Part shown: positions 18,665-26,624 of the stretch, one piece after another
How positions within the stretch are numbered: position 1 is the first letter of the stretch
Layout: every line of letters starts with the position of its first letter
Source: Actinomadura sp. HBU206391
GTDB taxonomy: Bacteria > Actinomycetota > Actinomycetes > Streptosporangiales > Streptosporangiaceae
Assembly (NCBI RefSeq): GCF_014323665.1
Contig: NZ_JABVEB010000001.1
Coordinates: 124,001-188,000, forward strand
Direction: 5' to 3'
DNA: 64,000 nt
The notes under the pieces: model-generated
The model's database searches: none
Told to the model about the DNA's origin: nothing
What the model saw: only the letters and a program-made list of their open reading frames with translations
Translations under genes and position numbers: made by a program

Positions 18665-18686
18665 TAGAATTCGAACATGTGTTCAA
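18665..18686 (+). promoter_or_regulatory. SOS box (LexA operator) overlapping -10 and start codon
   Basis: TCGAACATGTGTTCAA (18671-18686) matches the actinobacterial LexA box TCGAAC-N4-GTTCGA in 11 of 12 arm bases. TAGAAT (18665-18670) is a good -10 hexamer seven bases before the ATG at 18677, which itself lies in the box spacer. A bound LexA dimer would cover the start site of a leaderless message. Confidence 0.75.
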
Positions 18687-18865
18687 CACACGGGGAGCGC
18701 CTGGCCCGGCTGACGAAGGCGATCGACGATCTTGCCTTGGACGGACTGACCGGGCTGCCGCCGGAGGCCTGGGCCGAGCGGGTGGCGGGCATCTGGTCGC
18801 TGGTCGAGGGGATCGATCCAGAGATCGCCCGCCGCCGCACCCTCTACACCGGACCGGACTCGTAG
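18677..18865 (+). CDS. small SOS-controlled protein, 62 residues
   Basis: A soluble, acidic, helical protein: MCSTHGERLARLTKAIDDL, then TGLPPEAWAERVAGIW and IDPEIARRRTLYTGPD. The LexA box overlaps its -10 and start codon, so it should be a leaderless DNA-damage-induced gene. The helix pattern recalls the N-terminal DUF222 region of actinobacterial HNH proteins, whose start codons also often sit inside SOS boxes, but no nuclease domain is present. Function is unknown. Its last 22 bases overlap the convergent amidase gene. Confidence 0.65.
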   Translation: MCSTHGERLARLTKAIDDLALDGLTGLPPEAWAERVAGIWSLVEGIDPEIARRRTLYTGPDS

Positions 18866-19758
18866 TCCCCGAAGTCGAAGTCATCCTCATTGCCGGCATC
18901 GCCAGAATTACCGGTATCACCCATGTCTCCCGTGCCCGGCGTGGTCTTCGGTCCCGGCACCATCGGCCCGGGACCACCCAGCAGCGCGGCGGCCTGACGG
19001 CGCAACTCCGGCAACCGGGCGTACAGCACATCGCCCGGGCAACTGGTCGCGTTGAAGTCACGGTGACCCACGATCGCCCGGTACGGATCCAGGCCGTAGA
19101 CCGTGCACAGCCATCCGCACACCCGGACCAGCGAGGACCACAGCGCGACCGGCACCGGGGCCCGCATGTAGTTGCCCTCGTTCTCGATGCCGATCGTGTG
19201 GCTGTTGTGGTTCAGCGTCTGCGCGCCGACCGCGTGCCGACCGGCGAGGATCGCCCGCAGACTGCGATTGCGGCCCTCCATGATGTGGCCGCCCCGGCTG
19301 ATGGTCAGCTGCTCACCGATGTCGGACCAGCCCCGGCCGCCCATGTGGAAGCGCTGAATCGCCCGCGACAGCCGGTAGGCGTGCGCCAGCGAGTAGTCGC
19401 CGGTGTTGGGCGTCGCGGTGTGATGCACGACGATGCGGTCGGGAGCACCGCGCAGGACTTGCGCCCGGTCCTTGGGCCGTCTCGCCCGCCACGCCCGACG
19501 CGGGTGGATGAGCGGAGACTCTCCGTCCGCGGCGGCCGCCGCCACGGGCCCGCCGTAGACCAGGGCCGCGCCGACCGTCCCCCCGGCCAGGCCGACCCCG
19601 ATCGCTCCGCCGAGCAGCCCGCGGCGCGACACCCCGCCCTCCGGTGACCCGTGCGGCGACGGCCCGCTCCCCGGCTCGTCACCCGCCCGCACCGGCGGGC
19701 CCTGCACCTGCGGTCCGTCCACGAGCGATCCGCGGTCCGGCAGTTCATCACCCGGCAA
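18844..19758 (-). CDS. Tat-exported PGRP-type N-acetylmuramoyl-L-alanine amidase 1
   Basis: A 304-residue peptidoglycan amidase-like protein. A 42-residue cytoplasmic tail precedes the twin-arginine signal SRRGLLGGAIGVG. The PGRP domain follows: DRIVVHHTATPNTGDY, HMGGRGWSDIGEQLTISRGGHIMEGR, NHNSHTIGIENEGN and IVGHRDFNATSCPGD. The zinc ligands would be the His of VVHHTAT, the His of NSHTIG and the Cys of TSCPGD. The tail after residue 270 is Gly/Asp-rich. The start is TTG 19758, with GGGGGAGGAG nine bases upstream. It follows a close paralogue on the same strand, from which it probably arose by duplication. Confidence 0.85.
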   Translation of the reverse strand: MPGDELPDRGSLVDGPQVQGPPVRAGDEPGSGPSPHGSPEGGVSRRGLLGGAIGVGLAGGTVGAALVYGGPVAAAAADGESPLIHPRRAWRARRPKDRAQVLRGAPDRIVVHHTATPNTGDYSLAHAYRLSRAIQRFHMGGRGWSDIGEQLTISRGGHIMEGRNRSLRAILAGRHAVGAQTLNHNSHTIGIENEGNYMRAPVPVALWSSLVRVCGWLCTVYGLDPYRAIVGHRDFNATSCPGDVLYARLPELRRQAAALLGGPGPMVPGPKTTPGTGDMGDTGNSGDAGNEDDFDFGDYESGPV

Positions 19759-19774
19759 CTCCCCACGCTCCTCC

Positions 19775-19808
19775 CCCGCTACGGAACCCGATTACCGACC
19801 GTAGCGGG
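19775..19808 (-). promoter_or_regulatory. hairpin beside the amidase 1 ribosome-binding site
   Basis: CCGTAGCGGG and CCCGCTACGG form a perfect 10-base stem around a 14-base loop. On the minus strand the 3' arm runs into GGGGGAGGAG, the ribosome-binding site of amidase 1. There is no T-run after it, so it may control translation rather than act as a terminator. Confidence 0.35.
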
Positions 19809-19810
19809 AG

Positions 19811-19905
19811 AGGACCTGGTCACCAAGGAAGCGATCACCAAGGATCCGATGCTCAGGGATCGGATCGTCAGGGAGCCGGTCACCCAAGGACCTGGTCACC
19901 AAGGA
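19811..19905. repeat. direct repeats between the two amidase genes
   Basis: AGGACCTGGTCACCAAGGA occurs perfectly at 19811-19829 and 19887-19905, 76 bases apart. Partial copies (GATCACCAAGGA near 19834, GGTCACCCAAGGA near 19878) lie between them. They fall in the leader of amidase 1. Their role is unknown. Confidence 0.6.
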
Positions 19906-19958
19906 GTTGGCGGCCCGGCGGGACCGCCGCCGCGTTCCACGTCGCCGTCACGTCTCGG

Positions 19959-20807
19959 CTACCCGCGTTCTCCCGCCGCCAGAGCGGGGCCGTGGTCGAA
20001 GGCGCGCCGCGGCCCGCGCAGGCCGCGGCCCAGGTCGGGCAGCGGATGCGCGGCGCCGGCCGCCCCCACCAGGCCCATCGCGGCGGCGACGTCCTGGCGC
20101 AGCCTCGGCAGCATGCCGTAGAAGGTGTCGCCCGGGCAGGCCGTCGCGACATAGTTCCGGTGCCCGACGATGCCGGAGGACGGGGCGATTCCGTACAGGT
20201 CACAGAGGTAGGCGCACAAGCGCACCAGTGTGTTCCACAGCGCGGTGGGCGGGCCGGTGGACGTGTAGAGACCCTCGCATTCGATGCCCACCGTGTGCTC
20301 GTTGTGCCCCGCGCACTGCGCGCCGACCACATGGGTGCGGGTGTCGAGCGCGTAGATCGTACGGTTGCGGCCCTCCATCAGATAGCCGCCCCGGCTGATC
20401 GTGAACTGCTGTCCGACGTCTGCCCAGCCGTTGCCGTCCATGTGGAAGTTCTGAATCGACCTGGACAGCGCGTACGCGTGGTTCACGGAATAGTCGGTCG
20501 AGTTCGCCGTCGCGGTGTGGTGGACCACGATGTGGTCGGGCACGCGGCTCAGGATCGTCGCGGTGCTGCGGGGCGCGCGGGCCTGCCATTGGGCACGCGT
20601 GGAGATGTAGGGCCGGGTCGCGGCGGACGCGCTCGAACCGAGACTAGTGGCGGCGGCCAGCACGGCCGCTCCTCCGAGCGTGACGGCGCCGCCGAGCAGC
20701 CGGCGGCGGCTGGGCCGGCCCGCGAGGCCAGGGCCGGTGAGCAGCGGGCCGGTGAGCAGTGGTTCGGCAGGCTCGGGAGGCGGTGTCGGAGACAGGGCAT
20801 CGGACAT
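19959..20807 (-). CDS. Tat-exported PGRP-type N-acetylmuramoyl-L-alanine amidase 2
   Basis: A 282-residue paralogue of the downstream amidase. After a proline-rich N-terminus comes the Tat signal SRRRLLGGAVTLGG with a cleavage region ASAATRPYIS. The PGRP domain shows DHIVVHHTATANSTDY, HMDGNGWADVGQQFTISRGGYLMEGR, HNEHTVGIECEGL and IVGHRNYVATACPGD, again with the His/His/Cys zinc set. ATG 20807 is chosen for AGAGGA at proper spacing. Expected substrate: the bond between MurNAc and L-Ala in peptidoglycan. Two perfect palindromes lie just upstream. Confidence 0.85.
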   Translation of the reverse strand: MSDALSPTPPPEPAEPLLTGPLLTGPGLAGRPSRRRLLGGAVTLGGAAVLAAATSLGSSASAATRPYISTRAQWQARAPRSTATILSRVPDHIVVHHTATANSTDYSVNHAYALSRSIQNFHMDGNGWADVGQQFTISRGGYLMEGRNRTIYALDTRTHVVGAQCAGHNEHTVGIECEGLYTSTGPPTALWNTLVRLCAYLCDLYGIAPSSGIVGHRNYVATACPGDTFYGMLPRLRQDVAAAMGLVGAAGAAHPLPDLGRGLRGPRRAFDHGPALAAGERG

Positions 20808-20838
20808 GGCGGGGTCCTCTCGTGGCATCCGAGATGGT

Positions 20839-20866
20839 TACCCATGGGTATCAAGAGGCTCTTGAT
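20839..20866 (-). promoter_or_regulatory. adjacent palindromes upstream of amidase 2
   Basis: TACCCATGGGTA (20839-20850) is a perfect 12-base palindrome. ATCAAGAGGCTCTTGAT (20850-20866) is a perfect 8-base-arm inverted repeat with a one-base centre. Both lie 32-60 bases before the amidase 2 start and could be operators; no regulator gene is adjacent. Confidence 0.4.
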
Positions 20867-20908
20867 CGAGCCATGGCGAGGACTGCCAAACCAAACCGGC
20901 ACAAAAGC

Positions 20909-20924
20909 CGTTTCACGTAAAACA
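20909..20924. promoter_or_regulatory. parS-like site 1
   Basis: CGTTTCACGTAAAACA differs from the canonical TGTTTCACGTGAAACA at two positions. It lies in the gap between amidase 2 and rplI and overlaps the first bases of the rplI terminator stem. Confidence 0.5.
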
Positions 20925-20955
20925 AGGCCGGACCCGTACAGGTCCGGCCTTGTTT
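20920..20955 (-). terminator. rho-independent terminator of the rpsF-ssb-rpsR-rplI operon
   Basis: A perfect stem of about 15 bases (AACAAGGCCGGACC with GGTCCGGCCTTGTT, plus one flanking pair) around a 6-base loop. On the minus strand it ends in TTGTTTT. It stands 14 bases after the rplI stop. Confidence 0.85.
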
Positions 20956-20969
20956 ACAGCTTTGTCAGA

Positions 20970-21416
20970 TCAGTTACCGATCACCTGAAGTTCGATCGTG
21001 GCGCTGACCTCGGGGTGCAACCGCACCGACACCTGGTGCGCGCCGATCGTCTTGATCGGGTTACCCACCTCGATACGACGCTTGTCAAGGTCGGGGCCAC
21101 CCGAGTCCCTGACGGCCACGGCGATGTCGGCGGCGGTAACCGAGCCGAACAGCCGGCCGCTGTCACCCGCCCGCGTGGGCAGGCGCACAGTGAGCGACTT
21201 GAGCCGGGCCGCGATCTCCTTGGCGTGATCGAGACTCGCGATCTCGCGGGCCGACCGGGCCCTTCTGATCAGTTCGATCTGCTTCTCCGCGCCAGTGGTC
21301 CACTTCATGGCGAAACCACGAGGTACGAGGTAGTTACGGCCGTAGCCGTCCTTGACCTCGACCACGTCGCCGGGCTCGCCGAGACCGGTCACCTGCTGAG
21401 TGAGAATGAGCTTCAT
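20970..21416 (-). CDS. rplI: 50S ribosomal protein bL9
   Basis: A 148-residue protein of normal bL9 length. The N-terminal RNA-binding domain [36 protein letters not shown] is diagnostic. The long connecting helix and the C-terminal domain [17 protein letters not shown] follow. It is the last gene of the four-gene ribosomal/SSB operon, 14 bases after rpsR, and a strong terminator follows. Confidence 0.97.
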   Translation of the reverse strand: MKLILTQQVTGLGEPGDVVEVKDGYGRNYLVPRGFAMKWTTGAEKQIELIRRARSAREIASLDHAKEIAARLKSLTVRLPTRAGDSGRLFGSVTAADIAVAVRDSGGPDLDKRRIEVGNPIKTIGAHQVSVRLHPEVSATIELQVIGN

Positions 21417-21430
21417 GATCCCGTCCCCTC

Positions 21431-21667
21431 TCAGCGCGCGGTGCTCGTGTACGGCAGCAGCGCCATCTCACGAGCGTTCTTGATCGCGGTCGCGACGTCG
21501 CGCTGGTGCTGAGTGCAGTTGCCCGTCACCCGACGGGCGCGGATCTTGCCCCGGTCGGAGATGAACTTACGCAGCAGCGCGGTGTCCTTGTAGTCGACGT
21601 AGGAGATCTTCTCCTGGCAGAACAGGCAAACCTTCTTCTTCGGTTTACGAGGAGGTGGCTTGGCCAT
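21431..21667 (-). CDS. rpsR: 30S ribosomal protein bS18
   Basis: A 78-residue bS18. [28 protein letters not shown] carries a C-x-x-C pair, and [25 protein letters not shown] holds a third cysteine, so this looks like the cysteine-containing (C+) form rather than the zinc-independent one. ATG 21667 is chosen for AAGGAG upstream; the frame is open a further 45 bases without S18 similarity. It sits between ssb and rplI. Confidence 0.96.
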   Translation of the reverse strand: MAKPPPRKPKKKVCLFCQEKISYVDYKDTALLRKFISDRGKIRARRVTGNCTQHQRDVATAIKNAREMALLPYTSTAR

Positions 21668-21798
21668 CGTGGTGCTCCTTTGAGGAGAGCCCCGTTCACA
21701 CGGGGATGACACTGAAACTGGACTGTGTGCCCCTGGTGGGCGCTGTCATGTCCGCGTTGTATGGGGCACGTGCACGCGGACGCGCTGATCTGATCGCG

Positions 21799-22380
21799 TT
21801 AGAACGGCGGATCGTCGGAGAAGCCGCCGCCGCCTCCGCCTCCGCCACCACCGGTGGCCCAGGGGTCGTCGGGCGGAGCGCTGCCGCCGCCGGGGCCGCC
21901 GCCGCCGGGGCCGCCGCCGCCGGGACCGCCGCCGTAGCCGCCACCACCGCCGCCACCGCCGGAGTAGCCCCCGCCGCCGCCGCCGCCGAAGCCGCCGCCC
22001 CCGCCACCCTGCCGCTGGGTCTTGTTGACCTTGGCGGTGGCGTTCTTGAGCGACGGGCCGACCTCGTCGGCCTCGATCTCGTAGACGGTGCGCTTCTCAC
22101 CCTCGCGAGTCTCGTACGACCGCTGCTTGAGCCGGCCGGAAACGATGACGCGCATGCCCCGCTGGAGGCTCTCGGCGCAGTTCTCCGCCGCCTGCCGCCA
22201 GACGTTGCAGGTCAGGAAGAGGCTCTCGCCGTCCTTCCACTCGTTGGTCTGCTTGTCGAGGAAGCGGGGGGTGGACGCCACGCGGAAGCTCGCGACGGCC
22301 TGACCGCTGGGGGTGAAGCGCAGATTCGGATCCTCGACGAGGTTGCCGACGATCGTGATCTGAGTATCGCCTGCTGCCAT
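21799..22380 (-). CDS. ssb: single-stranded DNA-binding protein
   Basis: A 193-residue SSB. The OB-fold covers about residues 1-112 ([32 protein letters not shown], then [30 protein letters not shown]). A very glycine-rich linker of about 60 residues follows, and the acidic partner-binding tip ends DDPPF. The linker DNA is almost pure GGN codons, which makes long open frames in other phases. It protects ssDNA at the fork and recruits repair and replication proteins. It lies between rpsF and rpsR. Confidence 0.97.
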   Translation of the reverse strand: MAAGDTQITIVGNLVEDPNLRFTPSGQAVASFRVASTPRFLDKQTNEWKDGESLFLTCNVWRQAAENCAESLQRGMRVIVSGRLKQRSYETREGEKRTVYEIEADEVGPSLKNATAKVNKTQRQGGGGGGFGGGGGGGYSGGGGGGGGYGGGPGGGGPGGGGPGGGSAPPDDPWATGGGGGGGGGGFSDDPPF

Positions 22381-22421
22381 GGACTCGCTCCGGCTGATCT
22401 TGACTCAGTGGCCTTGGTGGC

Positions 22422-22712
22422 TCAGTGGGCCTCGGGACGGATGACCTTCGTACGCAGGATCGTCTCGTTGAGGTTGAGCTGCCGGTCGAGTTCCTTGACC
22501 GTGGCAGGCTCGGCCGTCAGGTCGATGACCGCGTAGATGCCTTCGGACTTCTTCTGGATGTCGTACGCCAGGCGCCGGCGGCCCCAGACGTCGACCTTTT
22601 CCACACTTCCACCGTCGGTCTTGACGACCCCAAGGAACTGGTCGAGCGACGGGGTTACGGCGCGCTCCTCGACGGATGCGTCGAGGATCACCATGAGTTC
22701 GTAGCGACGCAT
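22422..22712 (-). CDS. rpsF: 30S ribosomal protein bS6
   Basis: A 96-residue bS6: [52 protein letters not shown] and the end [17 protein letters not shown]. Length and motifs are standard. AGAGGAGGTAG precedes the ATG. First ribosomal gene of the operon; a 55-residue gene lies 120 bases upstream on the same strand. Confidence 0.97.
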   Translation of the reverse strand: MRRYELMVILDASVEERAVTPSLDQFLGVVKTDGGSVEKVDVWGRRRLAYDIQKKSEGIYAVIDLTAEPATVKELDRQLNLNETILRTKVIRPEAH

Positions 22713-22832
22713 GCTGTGTCCCTACCTCCTCTGGACTGATGCGGTCACGGTCTCTCCGTGACAGGAGGGCTCTTGCGTCTCACCGCGGGCATGACCGGAT
22801 TTGTTCGCCCTGCCACACGGGACCGACCCAGG

Positions 22833-23000
22833 TTACCAAGAGTTTCCAGGGTGCGAGCTCGTAGCGAGACTCCTGCGCCGGTCGAGCTCGCTGATGATGT
22901 CCACCATGCGAGACCGCATGCGAGCCGTCTGGGTGGTCAGCAACGACAGCTCCTCCACCAGCTCGGCGTCGCCGATCGCCTCCAGATCGTGCGTTTCCAT
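22833..23000 (-). CDS. small helical protein, 55 residues
   Basis: The frame begins METHDLEAIGDAELVEELSL and continues TTQTARMRSRMVDIISEL to a TAA at 22835-22833. GGAGGTGG stands at correct spacing before the ATG. Composition (acidic N-terminal helix, basic middle, DxxSELDRRR) and codon use look coding. It lies upstream of rpsF on the same strand and is divergent from the next membrane protein gene. I do not know the family. Function unknown. Confidence 0.65.
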   Translation of the reverse strand: METHDLEAIGDAELVEELSLLTTQTARMRSRMVDIISELDRRRSLATSSHPGNSW

Positions 23001-23134
23001 CACGGTCCACCTCCGTCCCCATCGAAGCTGTGTTCGACACTACCGCGAGGGGCCGACAAACCGGCGGGTTGACTGAAACCATGCCGGGGACCACCCTCTG
23101 AAGGAGGAGTTCTCGCACGTCACGAGGGGGTGGC

Positions 23135-23437
23135 ATGATGCCACTGGCGCTCCCCGGCCGACCGCACGTCACGTTGAACAACGACGGCGACCGGCATCCC
23201 AGAGAGAATTCGCTCGCGGTGACCGCGTTCGCCGTGGGGGTGACCGCGCTGGTCCTGGGCCTGATCGTGCACGCGCACGTCTTCGGCGCGATCGCGGGTC
23301 TGATCGGCCTCCCGCTCGCGCTGTACTCCCAGATGGTCTCCGCAACGATCGGCGAACGCTGGCTCAACATCGTCGGGCTGATCGCCGCCTTCGTCGGCCT
23401 CGGGCTCTCCCTGGCCCACGGCGGCTTCACGCCCTGA
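23135..23437 (+). CDS. small membrane protein, 100 residues
   Basis: A short polar N-terminus (DRHPRENSLA) precedes three hydrophobic segments: VTAFAVGVTALVLGLIVHAHVFGAIAG, LPLALYSQMVS and WLNIVGLIAAFVGLGLSLA. GAGGGGG lies five bases before the first of two ATGs. It matches the general pattern of small actinobacterial membrane proteins without a named function. It is followed by endonuclease IV after 30 bases and may be co-transcribed with it. Confidence 0.65.
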   Translation: MMPLALPGRPHVTLNNDGDRHPRENSLAVTAFAVGVTALVLGLIVHAHVFGAIAGLIGLPLALYSQMVSATIGERWLNIVGLIAAFVGLGLSLAHGGFTP

Positions 23438-23467
23438 CGATCGTGACGAACCCGTAGGCTTGCGGAC

Positions 23468-24238
23468 ATGCGCATCGGTGCCCACGTCGACCAGACCAAC
23501 CCGCTCGATTCCGCGAACGCCCGCAAGGCGGAGGTCGCGCAGTTCTTCCTCGGCGACCCGCAGGGCTGGAAGAAACCGGTCGTGCCCGAGGGAGCGGCCG
23601 CCGTCCGAGAGGCCGGCGTGGACGTCTACATCCACGCCCCGTACGTCCTCAACGTGGCGACCTCGAACAACCGGATCCGCATCCCGAGCCGCAAGCTGCT
23701 CTCCCAGCACCTAGAGGCGGCCGCCTCGGTCGGCGCCAAGGCGCTGATCGTGCACGGCGGTCACCTGCTCAAGGACGACGACCCGCAGATCGGTTACGAC
23801 AACTGGCGGAAGGTCTTCGAGCGGCTGGACGACTGCCCGATCCCGATCTACATCGAGAACACGGCCGGTGGCGGCAACGCCATGGCACGCAAGTTCGAGC
23901 GGATCGCCCGGCTGTGGGACGCGCTCGACGGGCTCGCCGATCTCGACCGGCAGGTCGGCTTCTGCCTCGACACCTGCCACGCGCACGCGGCCGGCGAGGA
24001 ACTGATCGACGCGGTCGACCGGATCAAGTCCATCACCGGGCGGATCGACCTGGTCCACTGCAACGACAGCCGCGACTCCTTCGGCTCCGGCGCCGACCGG
24101 CACGCCAACCTCGGCGACGGCGAGATCGACCCGGAACTGATCCTCACGGTCGTACGGGCGGCCGGCGCCCCGGTCGTGGTCGAGACCCCGGCGGAGGGTC
24201 AGGCCGCCGACATCGCCTGGCTCCGCGACAACCTCTGA
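23468..24238 (+). CDS. nfo: deoxyribonuclease IV (AP endonuclease)
   Basis: A 256-residue TIM-barrel endonuclease that cuts 5' to abasic sites in base-excision repair. Metal-ligand motifs are present in order: MRIGAHVDQ, YIHAPYVLNVATSN, LIVHGGH, YIENTAGGG, GFCLDTCHAHAAG, LVHCNDSRDSFGSGADRHANLGDGEI and VVETP. The length is slightly below the usual 270-290. A TAGGCT-like -10 seven bases before the ATG (region 23454-23467) suggests a leaderless message. Confidence 0.9.
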   Translation: MRIGAHVDQTNPLDSANARKAEVAQFFLGDPQGWKKPVVPEGAAAVREAGVDVYIHAPYVLNVATSNNRIRIPSRKLLSQHLEAAASVGAKALIVHGGHLLKDDDPQIGYDNWRKVFERLDDCPIPIYIENTAGGGNAMARKFERIARLWDALDGLADLDRQVGFCLDTCHAHAAGEELIDAVDRIKSITGRIDLVHCNDSRDSFGSGADRHANLGDGEIDPELILTVVRAAGAPVVVETPAEGQAADIAWLRDNL

Positions 24239-24275
24239 GGGATTCGGGCAAGGCGCCGCCCGCCGCGGGCGCCCG

Positions 24276-24743
24276 TCACGCGCCGAGCAGGGGCAATCCG
24301 GCCGCCACCGGGTCGTCGCCCTCCCCTGGCAGGAGCACGGTCATCGGGGTGTCGCTGTCGCGCCACAGGTCGACGGCCGATTCGAAGATCTCGATCGCGG
24401 TGCCGAACGCGGCGGGGTCCTCCTGCGACAGCGCCTGCCATCCCGCGTAGACCACGAGGAACCCGGTGGCGGCGGACGCCCAGGTGAGATCGGTCAGGCA
24501 GTCGCCGAGGGCGTCCCAGTCATGATCGAACCAGTCGGGGAAGGTAAAGCCCTCGGCGCACAGATCGAGGAACTCGCCGGCGTCGGTCACGCTCTGCCCG
24601 GCCAGCCAGAACAGCCGCCGACCGGCCTCGCGCGCCGCGTCGGCCACGTCTCCGCGGCGGGTGGCGCCGGGAACCGCCCACCTGTAGACACCCGGCTTGG
24701 CCGCCCCGGTCAGCAACGCCTCGATGCCGCCGAGCTCACTCAT
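24276..24743 (-). CDS. barstar-family (barnase inhibitor) protein
   Basis: A 155-residue protein. The barstar core lies at about residues 30-115: GVYRWAVPGATRRGDVADAAREAGRRLFWL, then EFLDLCAEGFTFPDWFDHDWDALGDCLTDLTW, which carries the W-D-A-L-x-D-C-L-x-D-L signature. The C-terminus is extended by about 40 residues. Barstar proteins block cytotoxic barnase-type RNases. No barnase-like gene is present nearby, so this is an orphan immunity or regulatory protein. ATG 24743 follows AGAGGA. It is convergent with nfo. Confidence 0.85.
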   Translation of the reverse strand: MSELGGIEALLTGAAKPGVYRWAVPGATRRGDVADAAREAGRRLFWLAGQSVTDAGEFLDLCAEGFTFPDWFDHDWDALGDCLTDLTWASAATGFLVVYAGWQALSQEDPAAFGTAIEIFESAVDLWRDSDTPMTVLLPGEGDDPVAAGLPLLGA

Positions 24744-24879
24744 GCTGTCCTCTCGATGATCTGAAGATCCGGTACTGGTCCGCGGTGCGGGAAGCCGCCT
24801 GCCATTCTTCCCCGTGGTGGCGCTCCCGGCGCCCGGAAACCGTCCACACGGAACCGCCCGCCCGGAACCCGTCCGCCGG

Positions 24880-25545
24880 CTACGCGTCCAGCCCGAGCTC
24901 ACGAGCTCGGGCACCGGCCTGGAAGCGGGAACTCGCGCCGAGCTCGGTCATGAGCTCGGCCACTCTACGGCGGTAGGTCCGCAGGGAGAGCCCGAGCCGG
25001 CGAGCCGCCGCCTCGTCCTTGAGCCCCTCGCCGAGCGACCGCAGGATCCGGCGATCCTGCTCGTCGAGCGCGAACCGACCGGCCCGGCGGAAGTCGGCCA
25101 GATCAGTGGCCGCCTGCCACGTGGCCCAGAACAGCGAGATCACCCCGTTGAGCACATCCGGCGAACGCACGACGGTGTAGTCCCGTACGCCGCGCACCGG
25201 TGGCCCCGCGAGGATCGCGATCCGCCGGTCGATGATGATCGTCTCATGTGCCAGAGCGGCCGCGCAGATCCGCACCCGGACCCCTCGCCCGGCCACCTCG
25301 ACGAGGTGCCGCTCGGACTCCTCGTCATCGAGGACCCGTGGGCTGAACAGCTTGTGCACGGCGGCCCCCGGCGACGCTCGCCGCGCCGCGACGATCCGCT
25401 CCCGGCTGCCGGGCATCGCCCACGTACGGAGGTCGGCGGCGGCGCAGACGAACTCCTCGCGCGCGCCGGTGAGCAGGTGCCCGGCGTGCTCCATGAGCTC
25501 CCGCTCACCGTGCAGCGTCACGTTCCGATGCGGATCGACGTTCAT
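24880..25545 (-). CDS. LuxR-type helix-turn-helix regulator
   Basis: A 221-residue regulator. The N-terminal 150 residues resemble the TrmB/PLD-like sensor half common in actinobacterial LuxR proteins (MEHAGHLLTGAREEFVCAAADLRTW, RGVRVRICAAALAHETIIIDRRIAILAG). The C-terminal HTH_LuxR domain is at about 158-215: DEQDRRILRSLGEGLKDEAAARRLGLSLRTYRRRVAELMTELG. There is no receiver domain. It is divergent from the aldo/keto reductase gene, which it may control. Confidence 0.75.
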   Translation of the reverse strand: MNVDPHRNVTLHGERELMEHAGHLLTGAREEFVCAAADLRTWAMPGSRERIVAARRASPGAAVHKLFSPRVLDDEESERHLVEVAGRGVRVRICAAALAHETIIIDRRIAILAGPPVRGVRDYTVVRSPDVLNGVISLFWATWQAATDLADFRRAGRFALDEQDRRILRSLGEGLKDEAAARRLGLSLRTYRRRVAELMTELGASSRFQAGARARELGLDA

Positions 25546-25694
25546 CGCGATCCAGTGTGCGACCGCCGTAGACCCAGGTCAAACCGTCTCCGTCCGGCGC
25601 ACAGAGCGGCGCCGCCAAGGTCGGCGCCCGGTCGAGATGGCAGCTTGCTGCCACCGGCTCGCTCAGGATGCGGCCCCGCAGCAGAGTTGTGGGC

Positions 25695-26624
25695 ATGACG
25701 ACAGATCACATCACGGCCACCGCGTCCGGGCACTGGATGCTGGGTGGCGACCTGCGGGTCTCCCGCATGGGTTTCGGGGCGATGCGGCTTCCGGCGCGCG
25801 GCTGGAACGGGCCGGCGGGTGACCGCGACACCGCGCTCGCCGTGCTGCGCCGGGCGGTCGAGCTCGGGGTCGACCACATCGACACCGCCTCGTTCTATGC
25901 CCATGGCGACCTCTCCGCCAACGAGCTGATCCGTTCGGCGCTGCACCCATATCCGGACCAGCTGGTGATCGCCACCAAGGTCGGGCCCCAGCGGGGGTCC
26001 GAGGGCCGGCTGTCGGAGGCCGGCCCGTCCGAGCTGCGCGCCGCAGTGGAGGGCAATCTCACCGAGCTCGGCCTCGACCGGCTCGACCTGGTCTATCTGC
26101 GCGTCGGCGGCATCGACGGGCCGACCGGCGACCGGATCGGCGAGCGTTTCTCGGCCCTCGCCGCGCTGCGCGACGAGGGGCTCGTCCGCCACCTCGGCGT
26201 CAGCAACATGAGCGCCGAGCAGCTCGCCGAGGCCCAACAGATCGCGCCGGTGGCGGCCGTGCAGAATCGGTTCAGCGTCACGGTCCAGGAGGACGTGGAG
26301 CTGCTGGAGATCTGCGCACGGCAGAACATCGCCTATGTGCCGTTCTTCCCGCTGGGCGGATTCGGGCTGCCGGACGACGACCGGATCAACCGGGTGGCCG
26401 AGCGTCACCGCGTCACGGTCGCCCAGACCATGCTGGCCTGGCTGCTCGCCCGGTCACCGGCCATGCTCGCCATTCCCGGCACTTCCACGCTCGCGCATCT
26501 GGAGGAGAACGTCGGCTCGGCCGGGCTCCGGCTGAGCCCGGAGGATCTCACCGAACTCGGGCGCCGTGACCAGCTGAGCGTCCATGCCCCCGGCCGTCAG
26601 CCCGCCCAGGAGCCCGAGGTGTAG
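25695..26624 (+). CDS. aldo/keto reductase
   Basis: A 309-residue (alpha/beta)8 NADPH oxidoreductase acting on aldehydes or ketones. It has the opening RVSRMGFGAMRLPARGWNGP, the catalytic Asp and Tyr in DHIDTASFYAHG, Lys in VIATKVG, the signature VRHLGVSNMSAEQLAEA and the coenzyme loop IPGTSTLAHLEENV. The residue usually provided by a catalytic His is replaced in VYLRVGG, as in the oxidoreductase subgroup that acts on small substrates. ATG 25695 gives the family start. Its end overlaps the convergent mannosyltransferase gene by 28 bases. Confidence 0.88.
   Translation: MTTDHITATASGHWMLGGDLRVSRMGFGAMRLPARGWNGPAGDRDTALAVLRRAVELGVDHIDTASFYAHGDLSANELIRSALHPYPDQLVIATKVGPQRGSEGRLSEAGPSELRAAVEGNLTELGLDRLDLVYLRVGGIDGPTGDRIGERFSALAALRDEGLVRHLGVSNMSAEQLAEAQQIAPVAAVQNRFSVTVQEDVELLEICARQNIAYVPFFPLGGFGLPDDDRINRVAERHRVTVAQTMLAWLLARSPAMLAIPGTSTLAHLEENVGSAGLRLSPEDLTELGRRDQLSVHAPGRQPAQEPEV

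Noticed and set aside
21820..22010. Gly-codon-rich tract in ssb as a DNA repeat element
   Set aside because: It encodes the normal glycine-rich linker of actinobacterial SSB and shows no regular unit.
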